A DNA stretch of 64,000 nt from assembly GCA_014871385.1 (NCBI GenBank), contig CM026426.1, positions 45,494,484 through 45,558,483 of the forward strand. The letters are read 5' to 3'. This document shows positions 46,738 through 58,000 of the stretch, piece after piece. The translations under genes and the position numbers were made by a program. The notes below the pieces were generated by a model. That model did no database searches, was not told where the DNA came from, and was given only the letters and a program-made list of their open reading frames with translations. The DNA comes from Ceratodon purpureus. Taxonomy: Eukaryota > Streptophyta > Bryopsida > Pseudoditrichales > Ditrichaceae. How positions within the stretch are numbered: the first letter of the stretch is position 1; every line of letters begins with the position of its first letter.

Positions 46738-49002
46738 ATGTTTGCTTCTCAGCTTGAGAGTGTCGCCATGGTGCAAGAGAAGAAACAGAAATCCCGGGCC
46801 GCTACCACACCAACCAGGAGATTCAGCCGCAATGTGGTGATCGACTCCGACTACAGTGACGAAGGCGAAGGATCCGGGGCAGCAATGTCACATGCCGAAG
46901 CAGATTTGGAAAGCATCGCCCAAGCATTTGACGTGGGAAACTATGAGTGGGATGTTCCACTAGATCTCACGGGAATCCCGGAACCATTGCGAGCATCCAT
47001 GGTAAAGGTGGCTCCAACGATTGTTGGCCGCGAAGCTGAGTACGATGCGGAATTCTTCAGTGAGAAGGTTGGTAATCGATTTGATGTTACCTCACTTGCT
47101 GTAGCTTCCTATCAGTCTATTTGAAGTCTTTTTCAGCTTGCCGCATGAGTTTGTTTGAATTTGAGTTGTACTGAAATTGATAGTTGAAGCTTGCATGACA
47201 TTCTGTTTGAAGTCTTTTTCAGCTTACTCTCCAAGTTTTTTTGAATTTGATTTTACTTCGTATGCCGAAGCTTGCGGTCCAGCTTGTTTCGATGAGACTT
47301 GTTTCATTTGCAGGTTGGCTTTTTTTTTATTCCATAAGTCCACTGTATCAGTTTGAATTGGACATGCCCAAGCGGTCTAGTTTGTGTCAAGAGTCTTTCA
47401 GCTTGCTCAAGCCATTTTGCTTGTATTTGCTTTTTCTTCATTTGCTAAAGCATGGGGCCCATACTATTTCTAGTTTCTTTTAGCTTATTCTCCACTTTGT
47501 TTGAATTTGATTTTACTCTAAATTGCCGAATCTTGCGGTCCAGCTTGTTTCACATGGTGATTTTTTAATATTCACATGGCTTTTTCTTAATTCCATAAGT
47601 CCACTGTTTCAGTTTGAATTGGCCCATGCTCAAGCGGTTTAGTTTGTGTCAAGACTCTTTCAGCTTGCTCAAGCCATTTTACTTGTATTTGCTTTTTCTT
47701 CATTTGCTAAAGCTTGCGGCCCATACTATTTCTAGTTTCTTTTAGCTTATTCTCCACTTTGTTTGAATTTGATTTTACTCTAAATTGCCGAATCTTGCGG
47801 TCCACCTTGTTTCACATGGTGATTTATTTTTTTCAGGTTGGCTTGTGCAACAAAGGTGCCATGGTCGACGACGTTGGATTTGTTTACCCGCACATTTCGG
47901 ACAGTGACATCACCAAGATCTGGAGGGTTGGAAATCAAGCAAACCGTTTTGAGATTATCAACTGCACTGACAAGGAGCAAGCTCGGTTATTCAGCAAACA
48001 CTGCTACGAAGTCTATGGACACAGCCCCGACAACAAGTACTACTCCATGCGGTTTTTGAAGGGTGCCTTTGCGACATTTGTGCACGAATTGGAGGTCAAC
48101 TGGGTGGCTGAAGCACTGCATTGTCGGAGCAGACGCATCGCCACGGCATTGAAGAACCCCCGCAAGCTTGGCCCCATCGCACTCCACCGCCAAGTTGAGG
48201 GCCTATGCTTGTCCAGAGCATCTCCATCTCCACCGACACTGGAAACCTTAGTCGATGCAGCGGAAATGGCGGCGCAGCTTGCGGCAGCAGCTGAGATATC
48301 TGCAGCGGAGGGGCTTCGTGCACTTCAAAAGGAGAAGGATGACGCAGAGGCAGTTATGGGAAGGTGCTCCATCAAGGATTTAGCAGATGCCGAAGCACGG
48401 GCTGTCGCGGCCTTATTGGAGCAGAAAAGGCTCTTCCAATCGGGGACTCCAGCGGATTACAAGGCCCAGGTGGAAGTGGTTCGGTCCACCTCCGAAAAAC
48501 TCGCTGATTTGCAGGAGGCCGTGATGACCGCTCGATTTACCATCGACCGTCTTGCTAAGGAGAATGGGCCACTCTCCATAGCTGCCGCGGTTTTCAAGCA
48601 ATCCCAGGTGGCACGTGCTGTAGCTGATGCGGCATTCAAGAAGGCACGGATGAATAATTTGGTGTTCCGTCCCAAGTCTTTGTTCCGATACCTGCATCGA
48701 CAGTCGGTACCACCGGTTGGAGTGGCAAGTTTGAAGGATTGGTGCTTGATGTGCTCAAAGGGATTTGTGGCTGGGGCTGCTGTGCTCGAATCATGTGGTT
48801 GCCTCTTTTGAACCTTCTTGAATGCTCGATCATGATTGATTCCAAGTGTCACCGTTGCCTCTTTTGCGACACAGATCTTGACGCATCGTGGGTTGCACAG
48901 TGGGGCGGGCAGTTGACTCCTGAGCAGGATCGTTGGATGGAGCAAACAGTGGACCTTGTCAAGCGTGTTGGAGCAACATACCCCCCAGCTGCAAGGAACT
49001 AG
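46738..49002 (+). CDS. P2: paralogue of P1 and P3, coiled coil and RING-like finger, frameshifted near its end
   Basis: Exon 1 is 46738-47067 (ATG, 110 codons, ending EFFSEK). Intron 47068-47836 is followed by exon 2 from 47837 (VGLCNKG), in phase 0. The N-terminal block (DLTGIPEPLR, VGLCNKG, YGHSPDNKYYSMRF, EVNWVAEA) is clearly homologous to P3 and more weakly to P1. An Ala/Glu-rich coiled coil follows, then C-x2-C-x13-C-x-C as in P1. There the frame stops (TGA 48809-48811), while a second frame continues the finger (CHRC, DASWVAQWG as in P1's GWMGQWG) to the TAG at 49002. A frameshift near 48805 is inferred. The intron carries a ~261-base tandem duplication. A gene start further upstream is possible. 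Confidence 0.6.
47265..47836 (+). repeat. Tandem repeat of about 261 bases inside the P2 intron
   Basis: The segment CCATAAGTCCACTG...TTGAATTGG, TTTAGCTTATTCTCCACTTTG, GCCGAATCTTGCGGTCC and TTTCACATGGTGATTT recurs at a spacing of about 261 bases (for example 47522 and 47783), giving a little over two copies. Related shorter fragments (GCTTGCTGTCCAG) reappear downstream of the gene near 49330-49395. The first copy contains a near-copy of the true splice acceptor (TTTGCAGGTTGGC). Confidence 0.75.
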
Positions 49003-49430
49003 ATGAAAGTCGTGGTTCACTTTATATGCTGAAGCCTAGATTAGAACTCTAAGTTACTTCTAGAGCCCGTTTATCCCGGAACTTACTTTCTATCTCCTAC
49101 TGTGTGTACGTGGAATGAAGCCCCTCGAACATTGAGCATGCACATTTTGTGCCTTAATTGGTTGTTGCTAAATTTTCCGTGGAAATTGGTGACAAGTGAT
49201 TCGGTAATCTCATTAAGTCAGTGGAGCTTACCACTCCCGGGACTTCAAATAGCACGATGTGCTTAAAAACTTATATGGTTCTAAATATTTCAATTGCATG
49301 TGTAATTTCAGTTTGATTTGTTTCATTTGCTCAAGCTTGCTGACCAGTTTGTTTCAATCTGACTTGTTTCATTTGCCTAAGCTTGCTGTCCAGATTGCTC
49401 AATTTGGTGTCGGCTTTGATTTGCTTACTA
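49003..49430. other. P2 downstream region, no gene seen
   Basis: About 430 bases between P2 and the right arm, with short repeats related to the P2 intron (TTTCATTTGC...AAGCTTGCTG). A polyadenylation signal cannot be assigned with confidence. Confidence 0.45.
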
Positions 49431-50985
49431 TATTCAATTTGGTGTCCACTACTTAATTTAAAATCGAATTTTTTATGCAATCCCGAGTTTGGAACATGGA
49501 GATGCTTATTAGTTATGCATAAATGAGAATAAGAGATTTAAAGTTCTAATGTAGAATTCTCTAATTTTTTAATTTTTTGGATTTTTTGGATCTCAATTTT
49601 GATATAAATATGCTCAGAACACATTCTCTTTCGTCAAAGCCTTGGTGGCTTGGTGTTCCGAGGCTTCGGATACGAACTGACGTGGCGGCCTCAGGGTGCT
49701 GGTGCCGGGTTCGAATCCACCTTCCGACACCCAGCCCACCACGCTTACACGCCCGCACAGACTGAGTGCATTTTTTAATTTTTTTTTTTCTTTTATAAAT
49801 TATTTTCACTTAAGTGTTCTTTTACCGGATATGAAGATTTTGATGTAAATTGTTCTGTAGGAACTTCTTTACTATCACCGTTTTTTCAATACTTAGAATT
49901 TTGTTCAACCATTAGCAGAGTCTTGTATAATTCTAAAACCAATATAAGCAATTGAGTATCCAAGGTTCTTTCCAGAAGTATCTTTATATTCCAAAGTCTA
50001 ATGTCTTTTTTTTCAAAGAACACAAGTATGTTTCAGCAGTTTATTATCTTCACATACCATTCAATCTGCTACAGATTTCTAAATTCATTATACTTGTGAA
50101 TTAAATCCTGCTACTTTGTTACTTCTTCATTCACAATTAATCATTTTTTGCCCAGTTTCTAGCCCATTTAGTGGTAATCTTTTTTCAAGGCGTAGAACTC
50201 AATCCAATTAGAACAACTAAAAAAAAAAAAAAAAAAAAACACTGAAGCACTTCAAGGGTCAAAATAGTTTTCGTAATTGCTGAAATTTGAAGGAAACATT
50301 GAAGTGCACGTGCATCATTTGTGGATGGATGAAAACTAGATGACTAAAAATTGAAGTTTCAGTGAAACATGAATCATAACTAATCCTTCCTTAATCGGCT
50401 TGTATAGAGCTCAATCCAATTTGAAGCAAATAAAAAAAATAGACGCTGAAGCATGGCAAGGGTCAAAACAATTTTTGTAATTACTGAAATTTGAAGGAAA
50501 CTTTCATTTAAGGGTGGATGAAAAATAGATGAATTAAAATTGGAGTTTCAGTTGAACATGAATCTGAACTAATTCCACCTTAATCACTGTGCGAGATATA
50601 GCTCCCCAATTAGAACCAAATAACAGAAAAAGGCACTGAAGCATGGCAAGGGTGAAATGGTATCCGTAAATATGAAATTTGAAAGCAACATGGAAGAGAA
50701 CTTATCTTTTGTGGATGAAAAATGGATGAATGACACATGAATTTTCAGTCGAACATGAATAAGAACTAATTCTTCCTTAATCATTGTGCACAGAACTAAC
50801 CCCAATTAGAACCATATTAAAAATTATATTAGTGCAGCATGGCAAGAGTTGAAAACAATATTCACAATTATAGAAAATTGAAGGAAACATTGAAGTGAAC
50901 TTATCTTTTATGAGTGGATGAAAAATGAGATGAGAAATGAAGTTTCAGTGAAACGTGAATAATAACTAATTCTTCCTTAATGATC
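49431..50985 (-). repeat. Right arm of a 19 kb inverted repeat
   Basis: Reverse complement of 31851-33387. From the inside outward it has about 165 bases of flank, SINE copy C, an A-run (50219-50240) and four to five ~190-base subrepeats. The match to the left arm runs the full length, including the position of the SINE insertion. In this orientation the subrepeats read AAAATAGATGAATTAAAATT, GAAACATGAAT and ACTGAAGCATGGCAAGGG. Confidence 0.8.
49598..50187 (+). repeat. tRNA-like SINE-type repeat, copy C (inside right arm)
   Basis: Mirror counterpart of copy B, with an intact B-box (GGTTCGAATCC near 49708) and the TTGATATAAATATGC start. The head-to-body junction is again an A/T-rich run. Confidence 0.6.
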
Positions 50986-51792
50986 TCTTCATTTTTTGTT
51001 CTGGAATTATGTATTTATCCTTCCTGGGCTTCAATTTTTGTTCTTTCATTTATTATTTACTTTTATGCCTTTTGTTTTATATTTTATGGCTACTTTCGGT
51101 TTTTCTCATATGTCCTTATTTATCACCAATTGTCTTAAATTTAAAGGCTCCAACATGGCAATAGGCGTCGACCCCCCATCCATTTTCCAAGCTACCGAGG
51201 CTACCCATTTTCCTCTTGCTATCGATCCATCCATCCAGCTCTACCTGTGACTGATTCAGACTTCCAAGTTCCCACGAATAATCTCTGAGCCCATGGACCA
51301 CATCTTTGTTGAAGCATCCTCATCCTACGGCAGTTACTAACTTCATTTCTCATGTAATGGTACACCTCACTATTTCCCTAGAGTAGTGTGACTTCATGTA
51401 GACTCAAACGTCCCCTCCCCATGCAATGAAGATCATGTGAATATTTGCCATGACACCACACCGTCAAGTCCCACTAATTTCACACCATGTAAATATTTGC
51501 CATGATAACAAATTGTCGAGTCCCACTAATTCCACACTTGGTACTGGCAGTGATGGAACATTTGTGGCCATGTCCGTCTCTCCACAACACCTTTATGCTT
51601 AATCGCCATGTTTGGGTTTTGCTTCAGCCTCCTAGTCTGAGCAGGTTCACTTTGCATCCACGCTTCACATCTTGCTTGATTGCTTGGCATGCCCCTTGAT
51701 TTTTCTATTTATGTTGCCGCTTGTTGTCACAGACTCACCTAAGCTCACAGAAGTGTCACTCTTACCTTGGATTTCTCTGTTTTCTCGCTCCG
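50986..51792. other. Region upstream of P3, no gene seen
   Basis: Pyrimidine-rich DNA with a short frame at about 51151-51250 that has no motif. Two similar segments near 51435-51475 and 51490-51530 (ATTTGCCATGA, GTC-AGTCCCACTAATT) form a local duplication of about 60 bases. The P3 promoter should lie here. Confidence 0.45.
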
Positions 51793-53840
51793 ATGACGTC
51801 GCGTTCCAAGCAGATGGCGAAGCGCACCAAGCGGAAGCCAAGCTGCAGTCCACCCCCGACTCGTCACGGTGCTCCATCACAGCATGCTTCCGATGACTCC
51901 TCTTTAGAGGGCAGTAACATCGAGCAATCGAATGGGCGGGCAGTGACAATGGAGGAGTTCGATGAACCGTTTGATTTGTCTGGAATCCTCCCCGAAGTTC
52001 GTCAGCGCATGCTGGCTGCAGCACCAATGCTGCTTGGGCGTGATGCGCATTACGACCCTGAGTTCTTCATGTCTCAGGTGGGCCTCTGCGCCAAAGGTCC
52101 ATTGCTGAAACATCTGCCAAAGGCCTATCCCTTCATCACCGAAGAGGAGATTATAGCCGTGTGGAGGCCAGGTGGTCAACCAAACCAGTACGAGATCTCC
52201 AGGTGCACAGATCTTGCTGAGCGAAAGCAATTTGCAATCCAGTACTTCAAAGTCTACGGGAACAAGCCCGACAATTCGTATTATTCCCTCCGATTCTTGA
52301 GGGCTTCCTACGCTACTTTTGGTTATGGTTTACCTGTGAATTGGCTTGCGGAAGCAATGTCCCGCATGGCGCTTCGAGTGAAGAATCAGCGCCGCAATCC
52401 TCTGAAGCTTGGGCCGGTGGCGACGCGCTGCCAAGTCGAAGGATTGTGCAAAATTATTGCACAATTGTCGTGCGGGAGCACACACCGGTGAACCTTGACC
52501 CTGGGGCATCCACTTTAGGTTCTTCATCTGCCTTTGCTTTATTCCACTTTGTAATATTCCACTTTCATTTCTAATTTGAGAGGATCTGTTTTGAGCCTTT
52601 ATGTTGTGTGCTTACATGTTTCTCGTTTTTTGTCTTTCATTTTCCACTCTGTAACGACGATGCTCTTTACTTTTAAGGTTTCGTGAAAGTGTTGTATTCG
52701 ATGTTTTTTGATTCATCCTTTCATTGCCTCGTCCAGTCTGAACACATTTGGGATTGATTCCTACATAATCAAAATAAATATGCGGTAACAACTTCTCAAC
52801 AACTCAGTTGATTAGGGATAAGATCAGAATTAACATCGTAGCATTGAATAAATTTGCGGACTGTTTTGTTGATTCGTGCAAGGTGCTGGGGGGTATGAAC
52901 CATGAGACCACTTGATACCCGGATTGGGATTTATTTTTGAAATTTCTCAAAAGTAATACGGAACTTTCAGAAGTTCGTGTTGGCGGATTGGAAACTAGTT
53001 CTATTTTTTGCACATAATTAGAAAAGTTCAATTTGTAGAAAGAATCAAAAATTGTAGAGTCCACCACCCTCAGAGTCTTCAGTACTCATCTACTGAATGA
53101 TACTCAACCAATCCTTGCAATGTTTTTAAAAAAAAAAAAAAAAGATAACCACGAGCGTTTGCTTAATCATTTATGACTTCCGCCTCCATATCAATTCAGA
53201 AGAGCATTTCATTGTTTCTGATATTTGACGTCTTTGCAATTTGCTAAAAATGAGGGTGGAATTTTGTGAGCTCAAGGCTAAAACATTGCCTCTGGTTTAT
53301 GGGGAGTTTTCTTTTGTGGTGAATCTACGTACTGACCACGCACAATCGATTTATGAAGAACTACTTACCTCAATGTGTGCTTCCTGTTTGCAAAGCAGCG
53401 GTTACTTGCAACAAAAGCACGCAAACTCAAGATGCACTTGCTAGCGCAAAGGAGGAGGAGTTAGCGGCAGCAAAGGAGGTTGCTAAGACAGAAGCGCTTC
53501 TGAAGGAGGCGCGGATGAAGCTCAACTCCGCCTTGGAGAAGTTGCGTGAGGAGGACGATGACGCCGCGGATGCACTTCATGCAACTTATCTTGCAGCATC
53601 AAAGGAGGCAAAGCAACTTCTGCGTGAGGGCGCTCCAGCTGCAGATTACGCAAACAAGGCCGCGGAGGTGAAGTCCTTGGCCACTGACCTTGATACTTTG
53701 CGAGCAGCAGACGCCGCTTTTCGGGAGGAGGTGCAGAGGCTCGAGTCCATCTGCGCAACGTAGGGTGAAGCACACCATGCGGCAGTTGATTTGTTGACTC
53801 GTGCTCAAGCGAAGGTTGCTGATGCACGCCTGCAGTGACT
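51793..53840 (+). pseudogene. P3: third paralogue, lacks the RING-like end
   Basis: ATG 51793 (MTSRSKQMAKRTKRK) opens a 232-codon frame to 52491 with the family N-terminal block intact (FDLSGILPEVRQRM, VGLCAKG, VYGNKPDNSYYSLRF, VNWLAEA, KLGPVATRCQVEGLC). The site matching the P2 intron is uninterrupted here. After about 900 bases a second coding-like segment (about 53400-53763) encodes an Ala/Glu/Lys coiled coil like that of P2, so an intron in between is likely, but the exact splice sites are unclear. The coiled coil continues past an in-frame TAG (53761-53763) to a TGA at about 53836, and no cysteine finger follows. It is therefore a shortened or decayed copy. Confidence 0.5.
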
Positions 53841-55080
53841 CGGACTTTCTACACCGAGCCCATTACAGAATGCCATTGTGCGTTATGCAGCCACGCAGAC
53901 AAGCGGGTAGTACATGTTACTGCGAAAATGGAAAATTCTGAGGACTTCAACGTTTTTAGCTACATACACGTTGTTCACAGACCATAACCTTAAACTCTTC
54001 GAATTTCAGACTTACATAATGCTTTCATTTTGGTGATATTGATGGACAAAGACTTTCCTGGGCCTTGAAGTTGCAGACTAACTCAATGTTTTCCTCTTGT
54101 AAATAGAGTATCGTTTCTTAATTTGAAGAGCTCTTGCGGACGTTCTGAACCATACAGAATGTTGTATCAGGTGGTCTGCTATATTGTATACATTGCTTGG
54201 AGGTTTGTTGGTGAGCTTGTTAAGTTTGTTAAGCTTGTTGGTTTCGTAGTAGATTTTGTGAACTTAGAATAACATTCAAAAATTGTAGCAAGATGTTTGT
54301 AACCGCAGCCCAAGCATGCGATGCATTTGATATAAGCATGTCATTGCACACATTGTTATAATCTTTGCGGAAATTTTTATTCAAGGTTGTCAGCACGTAG
54401 TTTTGCTACTTATCTATACTCTTGCGGCTGCAACAATGAACACTGCATTTTTGTCAATAAACTAACAAGGCTGGATCAGTGGTGAAGCACCGACGTGTAA
54501 CCCAACTATATGTTCCTGCCAATCTATTCCGCTTAATCTATTCCATCTCTCAGGACAACAAGTTCTAAAATAATGTTCACCACATCAAGTGGAGAATAGT
54601 TGTTTAATCACGGTACCATCGCTACCGCACACAGCACTTGGTACTCGCAGAAATGGATGTCGAACCTGATTGGCTGTGGTTCTAGTACCTGGGAGCAACG
54701 ACAATGTCCCAAGCAAAGGTGGCACCCACCGTGCCAGCAAGGTTTTTGTACATTGTAAGTCCTTTCCCCGCCACAAACTTGCTGCCCCCCTGATCTTCCA
54801 CAGGGCCCCTTGGAGACTCGAAAACTTTTCTAATGATGTAAATGCAAACACTAAAAGTCATGCATATTAAATTCAAACATTTATAAACACGCAAACATGA
54901 ACGCGGACATTTGAAAAACCTGATGTAGTTGGCGTGCTGTTTAATTGTACATTCTATATAACTAAGTAGTTTTCAGAATACCGTTTTAAAAACTGCAGTT
55001 TGTCCTTTCGATAGCTCTTCCCCCAAGCACCTAAAAAACACACACGACCAAGTTATTTCATCACCTGGTTTTCTAACTGC
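53841..55080. other. Intergenic DNA, no gene seen
   Basis: Between P3 and the decayed CACTA element. Short frames only. A CACTA-type terminus was looked for near the element's low-coordinate end and not found. Confidence 0.5.
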
Positions 55081-58000
55081 TGAACAACTATGCATCCTCA
55101 TCCTTAGACATCGTCTATTATATCTCGGACGTCAACAACGGACGCTACGGCATCAACCACAGGGGCTGGTTCGGAATCGGAGTCCGATTCCACGTGGTCT
55201 TCTTTTTGGTTGGCACCCTCGTGGTCGGCATCTTCATGGGCTATTACGTGGACGACGTCCGCTTCAAGGACCGGCTCTCGAGGTTGCTTAGGGCTCCCAC
55301 TTTAGTCCTCTGCAAATTGTCCAGTATGTGTTGCGTCTCGACAACTAGGAGCGCTAAGGGATGCCTCCGCCAAACCTCCTATTACACGTCGGGATTTAGG
55401 GTCTTTATACCTAACGACCTTCCAGTAAGGTTCGACAAAGCTGCCGTTAATGGTTATGGCTGCTTTATTAGTCTATATGAGCTAGAAATAGACGACGGAG
55501 TGTACAGAGTTGGGGATTGCTGTTGCACCTAACAAGCATGTGCAGGCATGAGGTATGGCTCAACTTCCGGTTGTTGTCAAGCCTAGTTTTTCACAAGCCA
55601 AAAACCATCCCTGTCTTGCTTTATTGTCGCCTCCACAGCTATGTCCGGCTTGATCCAAGAACACTTAAGGACGTTGATTTTCTGCTGTTCATAGTCTACT
55701 CTAAGTATCTCTTTGATGATGCCTACATATTTTAGTTGTGCCTCCAAAAGGGTGTCTGTCCGCCCTAGAGGATCTGCAGGTTTGAGTGATTATTGCTGCC
55801 ACACCCGCATAAAAAGAGAAATTTTGTCGGCCCTCCTCGTCAGCTGTTTGGAAATAGTAATCAAAGGCCCACATTGAGTTGTGGTGCCTTACAAAGGAAG
55901 ACGGTGGTTGGAACAATTCAACGAGGTCAGCAGAGGGAGCTTTGCCGTCACTGCCCATCTGCCAAACCTTATCTTCTAACCAATCTGTAAAGGATACTAG
56001 TTCCCGGAGAAAGTGCCGCCTTCAGGCTGCGCGTTCTTCCAAAAACACGATGCACAAGAAACCAATCATGTCAGGAGCTTACTATCGTCCAATTAGCTAG
56101 GTGATACTGTTTATACAAAAAAACAACCTTTATGAAAACTCATTGAAAAACTAAACAGTTAGAGTAATCACTGATACAGGTCGTTAGTGTTATCACTATC
56201 GCGAAGAGTGTGCTTGTGCAACTCCTTCAAGTCGTCGTCATTCGAGAACTGCACTTGACCCAGACCCTCTATAACCTCTCCAACGTCTTGTTCAACTTCA
56301 TCCATGTTCTAGAGTACTCGTGCTGCCCCAGGATAAAGCTAGAAGTGTTTTAGCCACGAAGCCTAAGGCCTCTTCGTACATATAACCTTGTGTTACCAGC
56401 CTCAGCCACGGTAACCAAGGAAGCATGGGGTGGTGGAGACTAGTAGTTGAGTAGGAGAAGGAGCAGTCTTTGGAAGGAAGTAGGAGTTGTAGAGCAAAAA
56501 AATAGGACAACAACAGAGTATAAACATGGTAGCTAGGAAGCACTTGCACTCCTCAATTTTGCCGTCGAGTCAAGTGTTAGTCTAGGTAGCGTGAACAATC
56601 TTATTCCGGAACCCTTAGTGATCTTGGATGCCGAGACTCCCCCTTTTATCAATACTAAGACTACAGTGTCCCTCTTGTTCTTGCATGCTATAACCTCATC
56701 TCGCTTTTCCCTTCCTAGCTGATACTGTGTCAGCAGATTGTCTAACCCTAACTCACTATGGTCTGAGTGTTTTTCTTCCTTCCTTTCCTTCTCACCCGGA
56801 ACACTGTATACGTATCACTTGCTTTTGCTTTCCTTGGACACCCAAGGAAACACTTAGACCAAGGCAAACGTTGCGGTAGTGAGAACCTAATCAGTCTCGA
56901 GGACCATTTCCTCTTCAACTACCAAGGGTACCCTCGGTTACTCTCCTATTGTTAACCGTCTGAGTCCTGGTACCATGACATTCCATACTGGTGACCGTGC
57001 CTACCTTGCTTAAACATGTGGCCCCTTCCCTACTAGCTCTTTAGTCCGTGTCTCTCTCCCTCCAATATCTCCATGTTATGATTGGAGCTAACACCTTGGG
57101 CGATGGAGCCTTTGAGTCTGGCCTTCTTCCGCACTAGACTCTTCAGATGACCTAAGTAACGTTCAACGCTATACATCCACTAGGCGTGTACTGGTTTGCA
57201 CCAGTACAGCTCGTGGGGAAGATGAAGTGGGAGATGTGACATAATATTCCAAAATGCGAGGGGGAAATGAATCTCTAACAACAATAGTGTCTCAACAATG
57301 TAGTTCTGTAATGCAGAAAGATCACTCACGATGATTTATTTCTTGCATATAAGCTTAAAGTAATGTCCCAATCGTATCACAGCCACTCGCTGTCCATCAG
57401 CCAAAGACTCTCTCAAAGCTGCCGGTAGAATTTCTTCAAGGAGCACATGCTAGTCATGTGACTTCTTGAATAGCATTTTGCCTTTCTCAATGATAACTAA
57501 CTTAGAGAATTTGGCACGATGTCCGGAGGGTGTCTGTACTGCACCGATGGTCTCCAATACCCGCCTCTTCTCCCAACGACACAACACGTATAGGGCCTGT
57601 GGTTTCAGGTAGCTTTCACCGTCGTCTTTGGCTATCAAGTGGAGATCGGACATGGTCCCCTACTATTGCATGTCTTTCTTCACGGCGGTGGTCTCCTCTT
57701 CTCCCAAAAGAAACCCAGTCAAAGTTGCTGCCACATTTTTCTTGATGTGCATGACATCGAGAGTGTGTCTTACCGGAAGATCCTCCTACTTAAACAATCA
57801 ATGAGCCTTGTCAATTTTGGACTATGTGAAATGCAGATTAAGTGTCCCTAGACAAATTACTTACCATAGGATACTGCAACATTGAGAACATACCAGTTCC
57901 TCAACAATTTGGAGATCAAACGTTAGGCGCCGAGGCTTTAATTTAACTATCCAACAACCTGAACGAAAGATAGATACAACCACAGTTGCGAACAAAGCAT

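Noticed and set aside
55194-55532. 112-residue plus-strand frame with an apparent membrane segment
   Set aside because: The minus strand at and just above this position carries the DUF4216-like end of the CACTA element, so this is a shadow frame.
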